From positions 8,614,468 through 8,678,467 of the forward strand of contig NZ_CP025096.1 of assembly GCF_002831565.1 (NCBI RefSeq): DNA of 64,000 nt, in the 5' to 3' direction. Of the stretch, positions 18,348-27,172 are shown one piece after another (position 1 is the first letter of the stretch; each line of letters starts with the position of its first letter). The position numbers and the translations under genes were made by a program. This DNA comes from Spirosoma pollinicola (GTDB taxonomy: Bacteria; Bacteroidota; Bacteroidia; Cytophagales; Spirosomataceae). Under the pieces are notes generated by a model that saw only the letters and a list, made by a program, of their open reading frames with translations, had not been told where the DNA came from and did not search any database.

Positions 18348-19074
18348 AGCTTAGCTAGGGGATTGATTCGGGCTTGGTCTAAGTTAAGGAGTTGATCCAC
18401 TTGGACAGGGCTACTAATTACCCTGGCTTAGGGTATTTGTTCAGCCCTGGGCTAATGATGGGGCTGCTTCCGGAAAGAAATCGAGTGAATACCACGGATC
18501 AATTGCTTGGCCTTGGCCCTTGAAGAAGGGGATAGGTTTATGTTTCATTACCGTAATGGTTCATTGTGGGCCCGTTTTTAGGTCAAAGGTAGGGAAGTTA
18601 GTTTACCTCTGGTTGAGTCTGCTAAACGTGATTGGAGCAGGCACTCCTTTAGTCTTGGTAAGCGACAGCTTATGGTGGACACCTATTAAAAATAGCCGTT
18701 CATTTAAACGAGCCTTACCTGTCGAGCGGATTATCAATCACGCCGGGCCCTACCTAAAAAGCAGATACATGAACGCTTCTTCGTCTCACGCATGAGCGAT
18801 TTGTGAGATTAGGCAGGTTAATAATGACTTGTCGCGGATGATCCTCGCAAGTGTTATCCGTAGCTGAGTTTATGAAGGACTTGATAATGAAGCCATCGAG
18901 TTGTTAATAATTCATAACAAAAGTTAAATACTGCCAGCCTAAAATCGTATTTGAATACTTTTAGCAGTATAAGCTACTATACACTGCCATGAAACAATTA
19001 ATCACTCTATTCACGGTGGCTTTGTCGCTTTACCCATTCTAATAGTCATTTAGTTGGATGACCCATCATCGTCT
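18348..19074. other. intergenic, no supported gene
   Basis: Contains a frame at 18520-18795 without recognisable features, and a 17-residue signal-peptide-like frame (MKQLITLFTVALSLYPF, 18989-19042) that may be the stump of a lost gene. A block near 18770-18815 (CTTCTTCGTCTCAC) resembles one near 20520-20565. Confidence 0.4.
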
Positions 19075-20316
19075 ATGAAGTTACTAATTTTCCCGTTCCT
19101 ACTCTTCACATCCTTCATTTGTTCCGGACAAGACACGAAAGGCCAATTTATAAAAGATAAAAAAACCGGTTGTATTGTATGGTATAAAACTGGTTTTGCC
19201 GAGGATAGTGTGTCATGGAGAGGCGGCTGTATAAATGGCTTTGCCAACGGCCCTGGTGTATTTACTGGGTACACTAAAGGGCAACCAACGTCAAAATACG
19301 AAGGTCAGTTGACCAAGGGGAAGCCCAATGGAGCCGGTGTCTTTACCTTTGCTAATAACTCGTTGACGTTAGCCGGAAATTTTTCTCAGGGTGAAATCTT
19401 GAATTTGAGAGAAGACTGCTTGCCTCATGTACACAAACAAATCGTTTTTCGATCCGATAGTTTAGACTATTATATTGGGGATAATGGGGAAAAGCAACTC
19501 TATTATCAAGCGCTTGTTCCAGTTGGCAAGCCTAAGGGAGCGCTTGTCCTTTTGCCAGGAACCGGTGAGACGACGGAACATGTGATTAGCAGTACTCAAC
19601 AACTTTGTGAACTGGCCTATGATCATCAGTTGGCTGTTATCGTTCCTTCGATTAATCAACGACTAACGATGACTAAAGGCGTGGTTCACTTACTTAACGC
19701 TCTTTTAGCTAGTGCCATCAAGGAGTATGCCATTCCAAAAGAGAAATTTGTGATCGGTGGTTTTTCGATGGGTGGCTTGTTCAGCTTGCGCTATACCGAA
19801 TTAGCGGTTGAGAATCCAGCCAATACAACGGCCGTACCGTTGGCTGTTTTCAGTTGTGACGGACCGGTAGACTTAGCCACAATTTATGGTAACTTCAAAA
19901 AGAAGCTCGCTAAGTTTCCTGGAGCGCCGGAGCCCTCGTACGGTATAAGAGAATTGGAACAGTATTGCAATGGCAGCCCTTTACAAGTACCGCAGCCCTA
20001 CATTTATTATTCCTGCTATTCGCATTCCCAAGTGGATGGAGGGAACGCTAAATTTCTTAAAGACACCCCAGTGCGCATTTACAATGACGTTGATCCCAAT
20101 TGGTGGATGGTCAATCGCGACGTAGATATGTATGACATGAATGCCCTGGACCAGAGCGCGATGATTTTGTTCTTGATGGATAGGGGTAATAAAGGGGCTG
20201 AGTTTATCAACGCGTTGGGCAAAGGTCGTCGTATTGAAGGCAATCGTCATCCTCATTCCTGGTCCATCATAGAACCCAGGGAGCTAATCAGTTGGATGCT
20301 GAAATATATGGGTTGA
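19075..20316 (+). CDS. secreted alpha/beta hydrolase with MORN repeats
   Basis: From the ATG at 19075 the protein begins MKLLIFPFLLFTSFICSGQ, a signal peptide. Residues about 40-120 hold MORN repeats (NGFANGPGVFTGYTKG, YEGQLTKGKPNGAGVF). The rest is an alpha/beta hydrolase: oxyanion region LVLLPGTGE, nucleophile elbow FVIGGFSMGG with the catalytic Ser, and a late His in GNRHPHSWSI. Substrate unknown. MORN repeats joined to a hydrolase are uncommon and suggest attachment to a lipid or cell-envelope component. Upstream in-frame start codons would add only seven residues before the signal peptide. Confidence 0.8.
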   Translation: MKLLIFPFLLFTSFICSGQDTKGQFIKDKKTGCIVWYKTGFAEDSVSWRGGCINGFANGPGVFTGYTKGQPTSKYEGQLTKGKPNGAGVFTFANNSLTLAGNFSQGEILNLREDCLPHVHKQIVFRSDSLDYYIGDNGEKQLYYQALVPVGKPKGALVLLPGTGETTEHVISSTQQLCELAYDHQLAVIVPSINQRLTMTKGVVHLLNALLASAIKEYAIPKEKFVIGGFSMGGLFSLRYTELAVENPANTTAVPLAVFSCDGPVDLATIYGNFKKKLAKFPGAPEPSYGIRELEQYCNGSPLQVPQPYIYYSCYSHSQVDGGNAKFLKDTPVRIYNDVDPNWWMVNRDVDMYDMNALDQSAMILFLMDRGNKGAEFINALGKGRRIEGNRHPHSWSIIEPRELISWMLKYMG

Positions 20317-20772
20317 ACAGGCGACGGCGTGCATGGCATCGTCTCTTCCAACCGAAGCTATAGTATTCAGCAATCTATTAGTGGGAGTCATGTACCAGCG
20401 TGTTAGTTACCCTAGTCGTTACAGACCTATATGCTTATCCATTGGCAATTAAAGGTGCGACCTCTGTATATAGATTGATGATATATTTTGTTCCCTAAAA
20501 CGCCCCATTTAAGGAGCAGCTACATGCAAGTTTCTTCGTCTCACACGGGAGCGTTTAGAGAGACGTTGTTATCTACAATGGCAAAGCCTGATTGAGCGTA
20601 AACGAATTATAGTCCAGGCTATAATTTACACGCGTTTGTGAAAATGTGTGAGACTCCCCCTTGCTCTAAGACTAGCTGTCAGGAGCTTCATTCACAGCCA
20701 TCTGAACCAAATTCACATTACCACCCAGACTATAAAAAAAACAGCACACCTTTGACAGACAAAGGCAATGCT
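20317..20772. other. intergenic upstream of LytS-type kinase
   Basis: No gene I can support. An open frame from 20638 joins the kinase in frame, but its residues (MKMCETPPCSKTSC) precede a clear signal peptide, so I take it as untranslated leader. Confidence 0.45.
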
Positions 20773-22401
20773 ATGAACACGGTCCGCTTTTTTCTGCTTT
20801 CCCTGGTTTACTTCCCTACGGTGGGTTACGCACAAATTAAGTTGGCAGACTACTCCCAGAGTTTTCCTAACGGAACCCTGAATAAGCCTGAGACGGTTGG
20901 ATTAGTTCTAGCCATTCCTAAGTTGAATAACTCCTTCTGGACGAGTCGAGGCACCAGTATTCTTTTTGATCAGTTTGCTCAGGATGCTTCTTTTAAGGAA
21001 CTGCGCCCTAAGGTGAGCATCGCCCGAACAACCTTTGATTCGGCCAGGGTCCATTTTTTCCTGCATGGTGTGACCAAAAAAAATGCCGGCAATTACCAGT
21101 TTCGCGTCATCGAATACCCTAGTCGTAACCTAATCGTACCTTGGAAATCCATTACTCAACTGACGGATTCGCTGTTTACAAAAACCAGTGGATGGTCCCA
21201 AATGGCGTACCTGGGCGGATATAAAGCCCCGTTAGGAAGTATGCTGATTGTAGACGTCAAAAAAAAAGCGTTTCAGCCAATTGTAGCGACAGGTCTGGTG
21301 GCCTGGGAATCGATACGACCCGTTGTAGCAAGCATATACACGTCCGATAATCTGGATGTCTTTCTCCAAAAACTACAATATCCCTGGGCAAAAACAAGAT
21401 CCGCTCCCTCGTACTCAACCCAGGATCTCCGATTGCCTTTTACCAATACCAATCTGATCTATGTAGTAAATGCCGACATCTACGCAAAAAATCAGATCCA
21501 ATACCAACTCATCCGCAATGACCGGTTGATCCGTCCCTGGCAGGATAATGAGTATGCTAACAGCTTTATTTGGCTGAAGGGGTTTTCGCCCGGACAGTAC
21601 CGCATTCAGATCCGCTACACCGCCCAGCCCCAACTCGTCAGCGAATACAGCTTTATCGTTGAACCAGCCTGGTACCAGTCACTCTGGTTTAAACTCGGGG
21701 TGGGGGGAGTTGTTGCCGTACTTATTGCTCTGGCCATGTTTGTCTACTTGCTGATGCGACAACGCCGAAAAACCCAACAGGAAGAAGCTAACAAACAACT
21801 GCTGCAAGTAGTACTCAGGGCCCTTTACGCGCAGCTTAACCCCCACTTTGTCTTTAATGCCCTGAGTTCGATTCAGGGATTAATCAACCGGCAGGACGTA
21901 AAAGGCGCTAACGAATACTTATCCGATTTCGCCCGGTTGATGCGCGAATCGTTGACTCATAGTGGCAACCAAGAAACGTCGCTTCAACAAGAATTGAAAA
22001 TCATGGAAACTTACCTGAAGCTGGAGCAGCTCCGGTTTGGGTTTCACTATACCATTCAGGTTGAGGAGCCCCTGGATGTCTATACCACTAGTCTGCCTTC
22101 GTTAGTGTGGCAACCCCTACTGGAAAATGCGGTAAAGCATGGGGTGGCTCCCTTGCAACAGGCAGGCCAGATTATCATTCGACTTGAAAAAATGGACAAC
22201 GCCCTTATTCTCAGGATTACCGACAATGGAAAGGGGATGACCATGCATGAGCCTACGAATGGGTTTGGTTTAAAGCTAACCCATGATCGCATAAACCTCT
22301 TAAACCGGCTTAACCCGGATCAGCCCATAGCGTTAGCAATCAACAACTGCTTCTCAGCGGGCACTGAAGTAACGTTGACCTTCACCCATTGGCTTTTATG
22401 A
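20773..22401 (+). CDS. LytS/YehU-type sensor histidine kinase
   Basis: MNTVRFFLLSLVYFPTVGYA is a signal peptide. Residues up to about 300 form a periplasmic beta-rich sensor ending in a Y_Y_Y-like block (YANSFIWLKGFSPGQYRIQI). A single transmembrane helix follows (LGVGGVVAVLIALAMFVYLL, about residue 315). The cytoplasmic part has the His_kinase motif RALYAQLNPHFVFNALSSIQ with the phospho-acceptor His, and an HATPase domain (WQPLLENAVKHG, ITDNGKGM, GFGLKLTHDRI). The stop overlaps the ATG of the next gene (ATGA), so kinase and LytTR-type regulator were one operon. Confidence 0.88.
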   Translation: MNTVRFFLLSLVYFPTVGYAQIKLADYSQSFPNGTLNKPETVGLVLAIPKLNNSFWTSRGTSILFDQFAQDASFKELRPKVSIARTTFDSARVHFFLHGVTKKNAGNYQFRVIEYPSRNLIVPWKSITQLTDSLFTKTSGWSQMAYLGGYKAPLGSMLIVDVKKKAFQPIVATGLVAWESIRPVVASIYTSDNLDVFLQKLQYPWAKTRSAPSYSTQDLRLPFTNTNLIYVVNADIYAKNQIQYQLIRNDRLIRPWQDNEYANSFIWLKGFSPGQYRIQIRYTAQPQLVSEYSFIVEPAWYQSLWFKLGVGGVVAVLIALAMFVYLLMRQRRKTQQEEANKQLLQVVLRALYAQLNPHFVFNALSSIQGLINRQDVKGANEYLSDFARLMRESLTHSGNQETSLQQELKIMETYLKLEQLRFGFHYTIQVEEPLDVYTTSLPSLVWQPLLENAVKHGVAPLQQAGQIIIRLEKMDNALILRITDNGKGMTMHEPTNGFGLKLTHDRINLLNRLNPDQPIALAINNCFSAGTEVTLTFTHWLL

Positions 22402-22589
22402 AAGCAGTTCTGATTGATGATGAGCCCCATAACCTAAGCAATATGCAGGCTTTGCTGGAAACGTATTGTCCACAGATCGACGTATGTGCGGTAGCGCTGA
22501 ATGCTGAACAGGGAAAAGCAGCCTTATATACCCATCAGCCGGATCTGGACTTGCAACAGTATAGTGGAGATTTTTTAGGCGGCCATTGA
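22398..22589 (+). pseudogene. LytTR-type response regulator, truncated by IS3
   Basis: MKAVLIDDEPHNLSNMQALL begins a receiver domain (acidic pocket DDE), coupled by a 4-bp overlap to the upstream kinase. It breaks off after HQPDLDLQQYS, before the phospho-acceptor Asp. The last residues GDFLGGH are encoded by the end of an IS3-type element starting at about 22565. The LytTR DNA-binding domain is gone, so the two-component pair is disabled unless another regulator substitutes. Confidence 0.8.
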
Positions 22590-22817
22590 GGAAGTGTAAA
22601 AATAAGATTCCTGTTGACTGGGCGTGCGGTAATTCAATACTGAATGCTTCCGTCGGCGGTTGTACCATCCCTCGATATACTCGAAAGTAGCCAACCGAGC
22701 CGCTGCCCGCGTGGCAAAATAAGTATGATTGACCATCTCGCACTTGAGGGTCTTAAAAAAACTCTCAGCAACCGCATTATCCCAGCAATTTCCCTTGCGG
22801 CTCATACTTTGCGCCAC
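22575..22817 (-). pseudogene. IS3-family OrfB C-terminal remnant
   Basis: Contains SMSRKGNCWDNAVAESFFK with the catalytic-core Asp/Glu region of the IS3 integrase domain, then FEYIEGWYNRRRKHSVLNY. Only the last ~80 residues remain, within one contig, so the element was deleted internally in the genome or misassembled. Its outer end (TGGAGATTTTTTAGGC at 22565) matches the IS3 end at 1485. Confidence 0.8.
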
Positions 22818-22833
22818 CGGTAAGTCCTTTAGT

Positions 22834-22984
22834 TCATCCCTCGAAGAAAAAACAACTTCCTTCTCCCAGTTTACTGGTTAGTTGAAGGTGGCTTCCCATT
22901 AACCCCAGTAATTTATTGGAGATGGTGAGCCCCAGACCGGTTCCGCCGTATTTTTTGGTGGTAGAGGGGTCTTCCTGCGAGAAG
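22834..22984 (-). CDS. histidine kinase C-terminal ATPase fragment, cut by linker
   Basis: The minus frame entering from the linker reads FSQEDPSTTKKYGGTGLGLT then ISNKLLGLMGSHLQLTSKLG, the F/G2 boxes and last helix of an HATPase_c domain, ending at the stop 22834-22836. The remainder of the kinase lies beyond the contig edge. It is unrelated to the kinase at 20773 and faces the opposite way. Confidence 0.75.
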
Positions 22985-22996
22985 CTAGCTAGCTAG
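22985..22996. other. contig linker (C/D junction)
   Basis: Cuts a histidine kinase on the left and an IS630-type transposase on the right. Confidence 0.93.
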
Positions 22997-23244
22997 GGTC
23001 GGGCTTTCTCCCCAATGGCTCGTTGCAAACCCGCTTGCTGATAGCGTTTACGCAAGTTGAAGACCGTGGCCAGACTGATGCCCAATGATTGGCTAATCTG
23101 TAGCGGGTGCTGCCCCTGATGAGAAAACTGCAAGGCTCTGGCTCGGGTCAACTTACGGGCAGCGTCTTTCCCTTTGCGAACGAGTTGGTCAAGTGTTGTG
23201 AGATCGGCTTCCGACAGCACAAACGGTTTAGCGATTTGGCCCAT
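22997..23244 (-). CDS. IS630-type transposase N-terminus, cut by linker
   Basis: MGQIAKPFVLSEADLTTLDQ then ARALQFSHQGQHPLQISQSL and ATVFNLRKRYQQAGLQRAI form the N-terminal HTH of an IS630-type transposase, distinct in sequence from those at 1, 13131 and 57498. The catalytic domain is lost at the contig edge. Confidence 0.75.
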
Positions 23245-23429
23245 GTCGGAAAGATAAATATTTTTATCTAACCATTAATTTGGAAGAGTACTAGTCTATC
23301 TTTATCGAAATTTTGTTTTTCGACCAAACCAATTTCCACGGACTTATTCACCCATACCAGTCGACTCAGTAATAAGTCCTCAATTTATTTAAGCCGATTT
23401 CTACTCGTATGAGATGAAATCGGCTTTTC

Positions 23430-23771
23430 TTAGTGACCGCTCAGTACCTGATCAAATTGCCGAATGGATTGAATGTTGGTAAAGGCAAAGATTTTCTCCA
23501 TCACAACTTTCATGCGTTCATCTGCCATCGACGCTCGGAATTCTTCGCCCGATGTTAGCCAAAAGCTGGCGATACAAACGAAGGCAGGGGCAAGAGCGCC
23601 CGGTGTTGCCAAGCCTTTCCGTACCTCATACTTCACACAGTTTTCGCCGAGGAGAGCTACATATTCAGGAACCAGCGTTTGAGTATAATGGTCAAAATCA
23701 AACGTAGCGCCTTCGTGGTTTGGATAAAGAACTGTCCAGCAGAACTGAGGTGAGGTGTCGGAGTTTTTCAT
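23430..23771 (-). CDS. EthD-like small dimeric alpha+beta barrel protein
   Basis: A 113-aa protein with the EthD pattern: FCWTVLYPNHEGATFDFDHY at the N-terminus (Tyr-Pro followed by a phenylalanine-rich helix entry), VRKGLATPGALAPAFVCIAS in the middle, and a C-terminal strand FTNIQSIRQFDQVLSG. Family members are cytoplasmic ferredoxin-like dimers linked to ether or aromatic degradation, often with unknown substrate. No pathway gene is nearby. Confidence 0.75.
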   Translation of the reverse strand: MKNSDTSPQFCWTVLYPNHEGATFDFDHYTQTLVPEYVALLGENCVKYEVRKGLATPGALAPAFVCIASFWLTSGEEFRASMADERMKVVMEKIFAFTNIQSIRQFDQVLSGH

Positions 23772-23896
23772 TTATTTAGAAGGGTTTCGGCAGAAAAGCA
23801 GTTGTATTGACTGGTAAAGTCTATTGACTTTGTAGGGGTTTGTAGTGTCGGATTCGAGAATAAGTATTTCCCGTTGACTGTGGCGTTTTTGTCATT

Positions 23897-23992
23897 CCGA
23901 CCGGTCCGCCGGTGCGGCAGGAGGGATCTTCGGGGAAGGCGGAGTTTTCCATTCCCCGAAGATCCCTCCTGCCGCACCGGCGGACCGGTCGG
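23897..23992. repeat. perfect inverted repeat, 41-bp arms
   Basis: Arms 23897-23937 and 23952-23992 are exact reverse complements with a 14-bp loop (core GACCGGTCCGCCGGTGCGG). It lies between the convergence of two same-strand genes, 12 bp from the hydrolase stop. It could act as a transcription barrier or be a REP/MITE-like element; there is no T-run. Confidence 0.85.
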
Positions 23993-24003
23993 TCCATCCC
24001 TCA

Positions 24004-25824
24004 CTACTCCACAACACTCAACTCCAGATGCGACGGAGCCGCTGCAGACCGAAAAATAGTATGCGTAGCCTTCTGGTAATCCGTTTCTTTCGCGTCGAAA
24101 ATATTCGGGACAAACTTTTGAGGGTTGCGGTCGATGATTGGGAACCAGGTACTCTGGATTTGCACCATTAGCTTATGGCCTTTCTTGAAAACGTGGTTAA
24201 CCGAATGTAAATCAATTGTGTAGGCTTCGGTTTTATTAGGCTTAATGGCTTCTGGTTTCTCGAAACTGGTGCGGAAGCGGCCCCGGAACACATCGTTCGT
24301 AATCATGAGCTGGTAGCCGCTCATGGTGGGTTGCTCTGGGTAGGTAGCCGGATACACATCAATCAACTTTACAACCCAATCGGCGTCGCTGCCGGTGATG
24401 GCGGCAAACAGTTTCGCCCAGACCTCGCCCGTTACGGTTACATCTTCGCCTAGTTCGTCGGTTTCCCACGAAAGCACGTCGGGGCGGTTGTGAACAAACC
24501 GCTGATCTTCTGTAAGCCAGGTGCGCCAGCGGGAACCCGGTCCGTAGGTGGCTTCGATGGGGCGCGTACGGTAGGGTATGGGATTGGCTGGGTCCGATAT
24601 ATAGGCATCCGCTCCCGATGCGGCTTTGGGTGCAATGAACGACAGTTTTCCATTGGCCTGTAAATACAAATTCCGCTTTTTGGCTTCTTTGGGGGGCCAG
24701 GTACCGTAGTGTTTCCAGGTATTGGAGCCCGTTTGAAACGTGACAGCTTCGGCAAAATTCCCGTTGCCTTTTCCTTTCAGGTAATACGCAAACCAGGGAG
24801 CCTGAATCTCTTTACGAAAGGTCACTGCGGTGGCTGTGTCGAAACGAACGTTACCTAATGTACGTCCGTCGGAGCGTCCCCATCCGCCATGATTCCAGGG
24901 GCCAGCGACAAGGAAATTCTTGTGAGAGGTGTCTTTTTTCTCCCAGAGCTGGTAGGCTTTCAGCGGCCCGTAAAAATCTTCCTGATCCCACCAGCCCGCT
25001 ACGTTCATAATGGGTATTTTGGGACTGTCGATGCGGGTAATAAGCGATTGTTTCTGCCAGAACGTGTCGTAGTTGGGGTGTTTTACGAAGTCGTTCCAGG
25101 TTGGTAGTTTGTTCTTGAAATACAATTTATTCACATTCGAAAGCGAACCCAGTTTCAGATACCAATCATAGGTGTCGTAATTGGGAAACGGAAACAACGA
25201 ATCTGTTTTAGTGGCTTCCTCCATAAACGCATACTCGAAACCATAGCTTAGCCGAAATGCGCCATTGTGGTGAAAATCATCGCCAAGAAACATATCCGAA
25301 GGCGTCGCCTGTTCCGAAACGGCCACCAGTGCCGGGTGCGGATCAATGGCCGCTATAGCCGTTGTCCAGCCCGAATATGAAATGCCGTACATGCCTACTT
25401 TCTTGTTATTATTAGGAATATGCGCCAGTAACCACTCGATGGTATCGTAGGTATCGGTATTTTCGTCAATGGTCTTCGGGTCTTTTTTGTCACGGGTAAA
25501 CCGCTGCATTTCAAACGTCCCTTCCGATTTATAACGCCCCCGAATGTCCTGATAAACAAAGATATAACCATCATCGGCCATATCTTTAACGTACGGAATA
25601 CGATCTGGGCTATCGGTTTCGCTCACACCATAGGGGGTGCGGGTCAGCAAAAAAGGCAGGGCTTCTTTAGGGGTTTTCAGGGTATAGATTACCGTATTCA
25701 GTTTAACGCCATCGCGCATCTGAATCATGACCTCCTGCCGTTCATAGGGACTGGGTGTCTGGCCTGTGGCCGGAAGAATGAAACAGAGAAAGAGACCCGT
25801 GAACCAAAGGAGACGTTTAGGCAT
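24004..25824 (-). CDS. CocE/NonD family hydrolase (X-Pro dipeptidyl-peptidase S15-like)
   Basis: A 606-aa secreted enzyme with signal peptide MPKRLLWFTGLFLCFILPAT. The alpha/beta hydrolase core has the nucleophile elbow VGMYGISYSGW (Ser at about residue 148), an Asp region near NVAGWWDQEDFYG, and the His in VAGPWNHGGWG. The C-terminal jelly-roll domain (TVTGEVWAKLFAAITGSDAD to the end) is typical of cocaine esterase and glutaryl-7-ACA acylase. It hydrolyses ester or amide bonds; the natural substrate cannot be deduced. Monocistronic. Confidence 0.9.
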   Translation of the reverse strand: MPKRLLWFTGLFLCFILPATGQTPSPYERQEVMIQMRDGVKLNTVIYTLKTPKEALPFLLTRTPYGVSETDSPDRIPYVKDMADDGYIFVYQDIRGRYKSEGTFEMQRFTRDKKDPKTIDENTDTYDTIEWLLAHIPNNNKKVGMYGISYSGWTTAIAAIDPHPALVAVSEQATPSDMFLGDDFHHNGAFRLSYGFEYAFMEEATKTDSLFPFPNYDTYDWYLKLGSLSNVNKLYFKNKLPTWNDFVKHPNYDTFWQKQSLITRIDSPKIPIMNVAGWWDQEDFYGPLKAYQLWEKKDTSHKNFLVAGPWNHGGWGRSDGRTLGNVRFDTATAVTFRKEIQAPWFAYYLKGKGNGNFAEAVTFQTGSNTWKHYGTWPPKEAKKRNLYLQANGKLSFIAPKAASGADAYISDPANPIPYRTRPIEATYGPGSRWRTWLTEDQRFVHNRPDVLSWETDELGEDVTVTGEVWAKLFAAITGSDADWVVKLIDVYPATYPEQPTMSGYQLMITNDVFRGRFRTSFEKPEAIKPNKTEAYTIDLHSVNHVFKKGHKLMVQIQSTWFPIIDRNPQKFVPNIFDAKETDYQKATHTIFRSAAAPSHLELSVVE

Positions 25825-25932
25825 AGGAGGATGTGTCTGAAGAGTGAAGGGCTAAATATAGAAAACGGTGGCCTACTTTTAGCAGGAATGACTGACAAGC
25901 ATATTAATTCGGTACAAATGAAAGGCAACGCT

Positions 25933-25940
25933 TATTTTTG
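25933..25940 (+). promoter_or_regulatory. -7 box TATTTTTG upstream of holA
   Basis: Matches TAnnTTTG. It overlaps the TTG at 25938 that could be taken as a start codon, which argues for a start further downstream. Confidence 0.4.
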
Positions 25941-25961
25941 TGCCGAAAACCGAATACCATT

Positions 25962-26996
25962 GTGATTCCTGCCGTCGACGCTTTATTGAAAGACATCCGT
26001 AACAAACGGATTGCCCCTGTTTACCTTATTCATGGCGATGAGCCGTTTTACCTCGACCGTATTGCCGAGGAATTAGAAAAAGTGGCCGTTCCCGTCGCAG
26101 AGCGGGGATTCAATCAATTTGTTCTTTTCGGGAAAGATACCGACGCTGGGGCCGTGCTGAACTATGCGCGTCGTTATCCGTTCATGGCCGAGCGGCAGTT
26201 GGTGCTTGTGAAAGAAGCACAGCAAATGAACGGCATCAATGATAAATCGACCCAGACTCTATTTGAGGACTACGCGCTGAATCCGTTGTCAAGTACCATT
26301 CTCATGCTGTGCTACGTCCGGGAGGATGGCAAACCGGCCCTCGATGAACGCAAGGCGTGGGTAAAAGCGTTTGGGGCCAAGGGTAAATTACTGGGGATTA
26401 AGAAATTATACGATAACAAAATCCCGGATTGGGTAGGGGAGTACTGCCGCGAACAGGGAGCCAAAGTGAGCCCCAAAGCCTGCCAGCTTCTGGCCGACCA
26501 CATCGGTAACGACCTCAAACGACTGGCCGGTGAGATCGACAAAATCCTGATCAACCTGCATGTTGGCGAAGAGATTTCGGCGGCAACTGTCGAACGGCTG
26601 GTCGGCATCAGCAAAGAATATAACGTCTTTGAACTGCAAAAAGCCCTGGTACAGCGCGATGTTGTCAAGGCCAATCAGATCGTCGATTATTTCGGACGTA
26701 ACCCGAAAGACAACCCGCTGGTGGTTATTCTGGCGCAGTTATTTGGCTATTTCAGTAAAGTCATTCTGGTGCAGGCATCGAAAGACCAGACCGATAAAGG
26801 ACTTGCTCCGCTTTTGGGCGTCAACCCCTTTTTTGTGAAAGACTACCTCACGGCCGCCCGCACGTTTCCACTACCTAAGGTGGCCTCCATTATCAACGCC
26901 ATTCGTCGTGCCGACGCCCGCAGCAAAGGCATTGACTCGCCAACCATGAACGAGAGCGATATTTTGCGGGAGCTGGTGTTTGAAGTGCTGCATTGA
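25962..26996 (+). CDS. holA: DNA polymerase III subunit delta
   Basis: The protein (about 344 aa from GTG 25962) has the delta-subunit layout: N-terminal APVYLIHGDEPFYLDRIAEE, a beta-clamp-contacting region (ARRYPFMAERQLVLVKEAQQ), a middle AAA+-like lid (LLADHIGNDLKRLAGEIDKI), and the C-terminal collar helices (VFELQKALVQRDVVKANQIV to NESDILRELVFEVLH). It loads the sliding clamp as part of the clamp-loader complex. The frame extends to a TTG at 25938, but a promoter box there makes GTG 25962 likelier. A strong hairpin follows the stop. Confidence 0.88.
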   Translation: MIPAVDALLKDIRNKRIAPVYLIHGDEPFYLDRIAEELEKVAVPVAERGFNQFVLFGKDTDAGAVLNYARRYPFMAERQLVLVKEAQQMNGINDKSTQTLFEDYALNPLSSTILMLCYVREDGKPALDERKAWVKAFGAKGKLLGIKKLYDNKIPDWVGEYCREQGAKVSPKACQLLADHIGNDLKRLAGEIDKILINLHVGEEISAATVERLVGISKEYNVFELQKALVQRDVVKANQIVDYFGRNPKDNPLVVILAQLFGYFSKVILVQASKDQTDKGLAPLLGVNPFFVKDYLTAARTFPLPKVASIINAIRRADARSKGIDSPTMNESDILRELVFEVLH

Positions 26997-27004
26997 TCTG
27001 GTAG

Positions 27005-27079
27005 CGTGGGTGGAAACCCGCGAAGGCTAACAATGAAGAGATACAACTTGGCCTTTGGCTTCGCGGGTTTCCACCCACG
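27005..27079 (+). terminator. long inverted repeat downstream of holA
   Basis: Exact 21-bp arms 27005-27025 and 27059-27079 (CGTGGGTGGAAACCCGCG core) with a 33-bp loop, starting 8 bp after the holA stop. There is no long T-run, so it may act in either direction or protect the mRNA end. Confidence 0.6.
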
Positions 27080-27121
27080 ATAGATTCCCCATTTGTTCCC
27101 CGCCATTCTTTTGTTTAATAT

Positions 27122-27136
27122 TGCAACATTGTTGCA
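27122..27136. promoter_or_regulatory. palindrome TGCAACA-T-TGTTGCA, candidate metal-repressor operator
   Basis: A perfect 7-1-7 palindrome 37 bp upstream of the TonB receptor start. The spacing and AT/GC pattern resemble Fur/Zur-family operators. With a TonB receptor/lipoprotein pair downstream, zinc or another metal is plausible; the regulator is not in this window. Confidence 0.45.
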
Positions 27137-27172
27137 TAAGTGATATTGTGCTTTCGGTAGATACGAACAGCA

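Noticed and set aside
18520..18795. Plus-strand 91-codon frame
   Set aside because: No signal, domain or neighbour supports it; part resembles another non-coding block near 20520.
20638..20772. Upstream extension of the LytS-type kinase
   Set aside because: It would place 45 polar residues before an obvious signal peptide.
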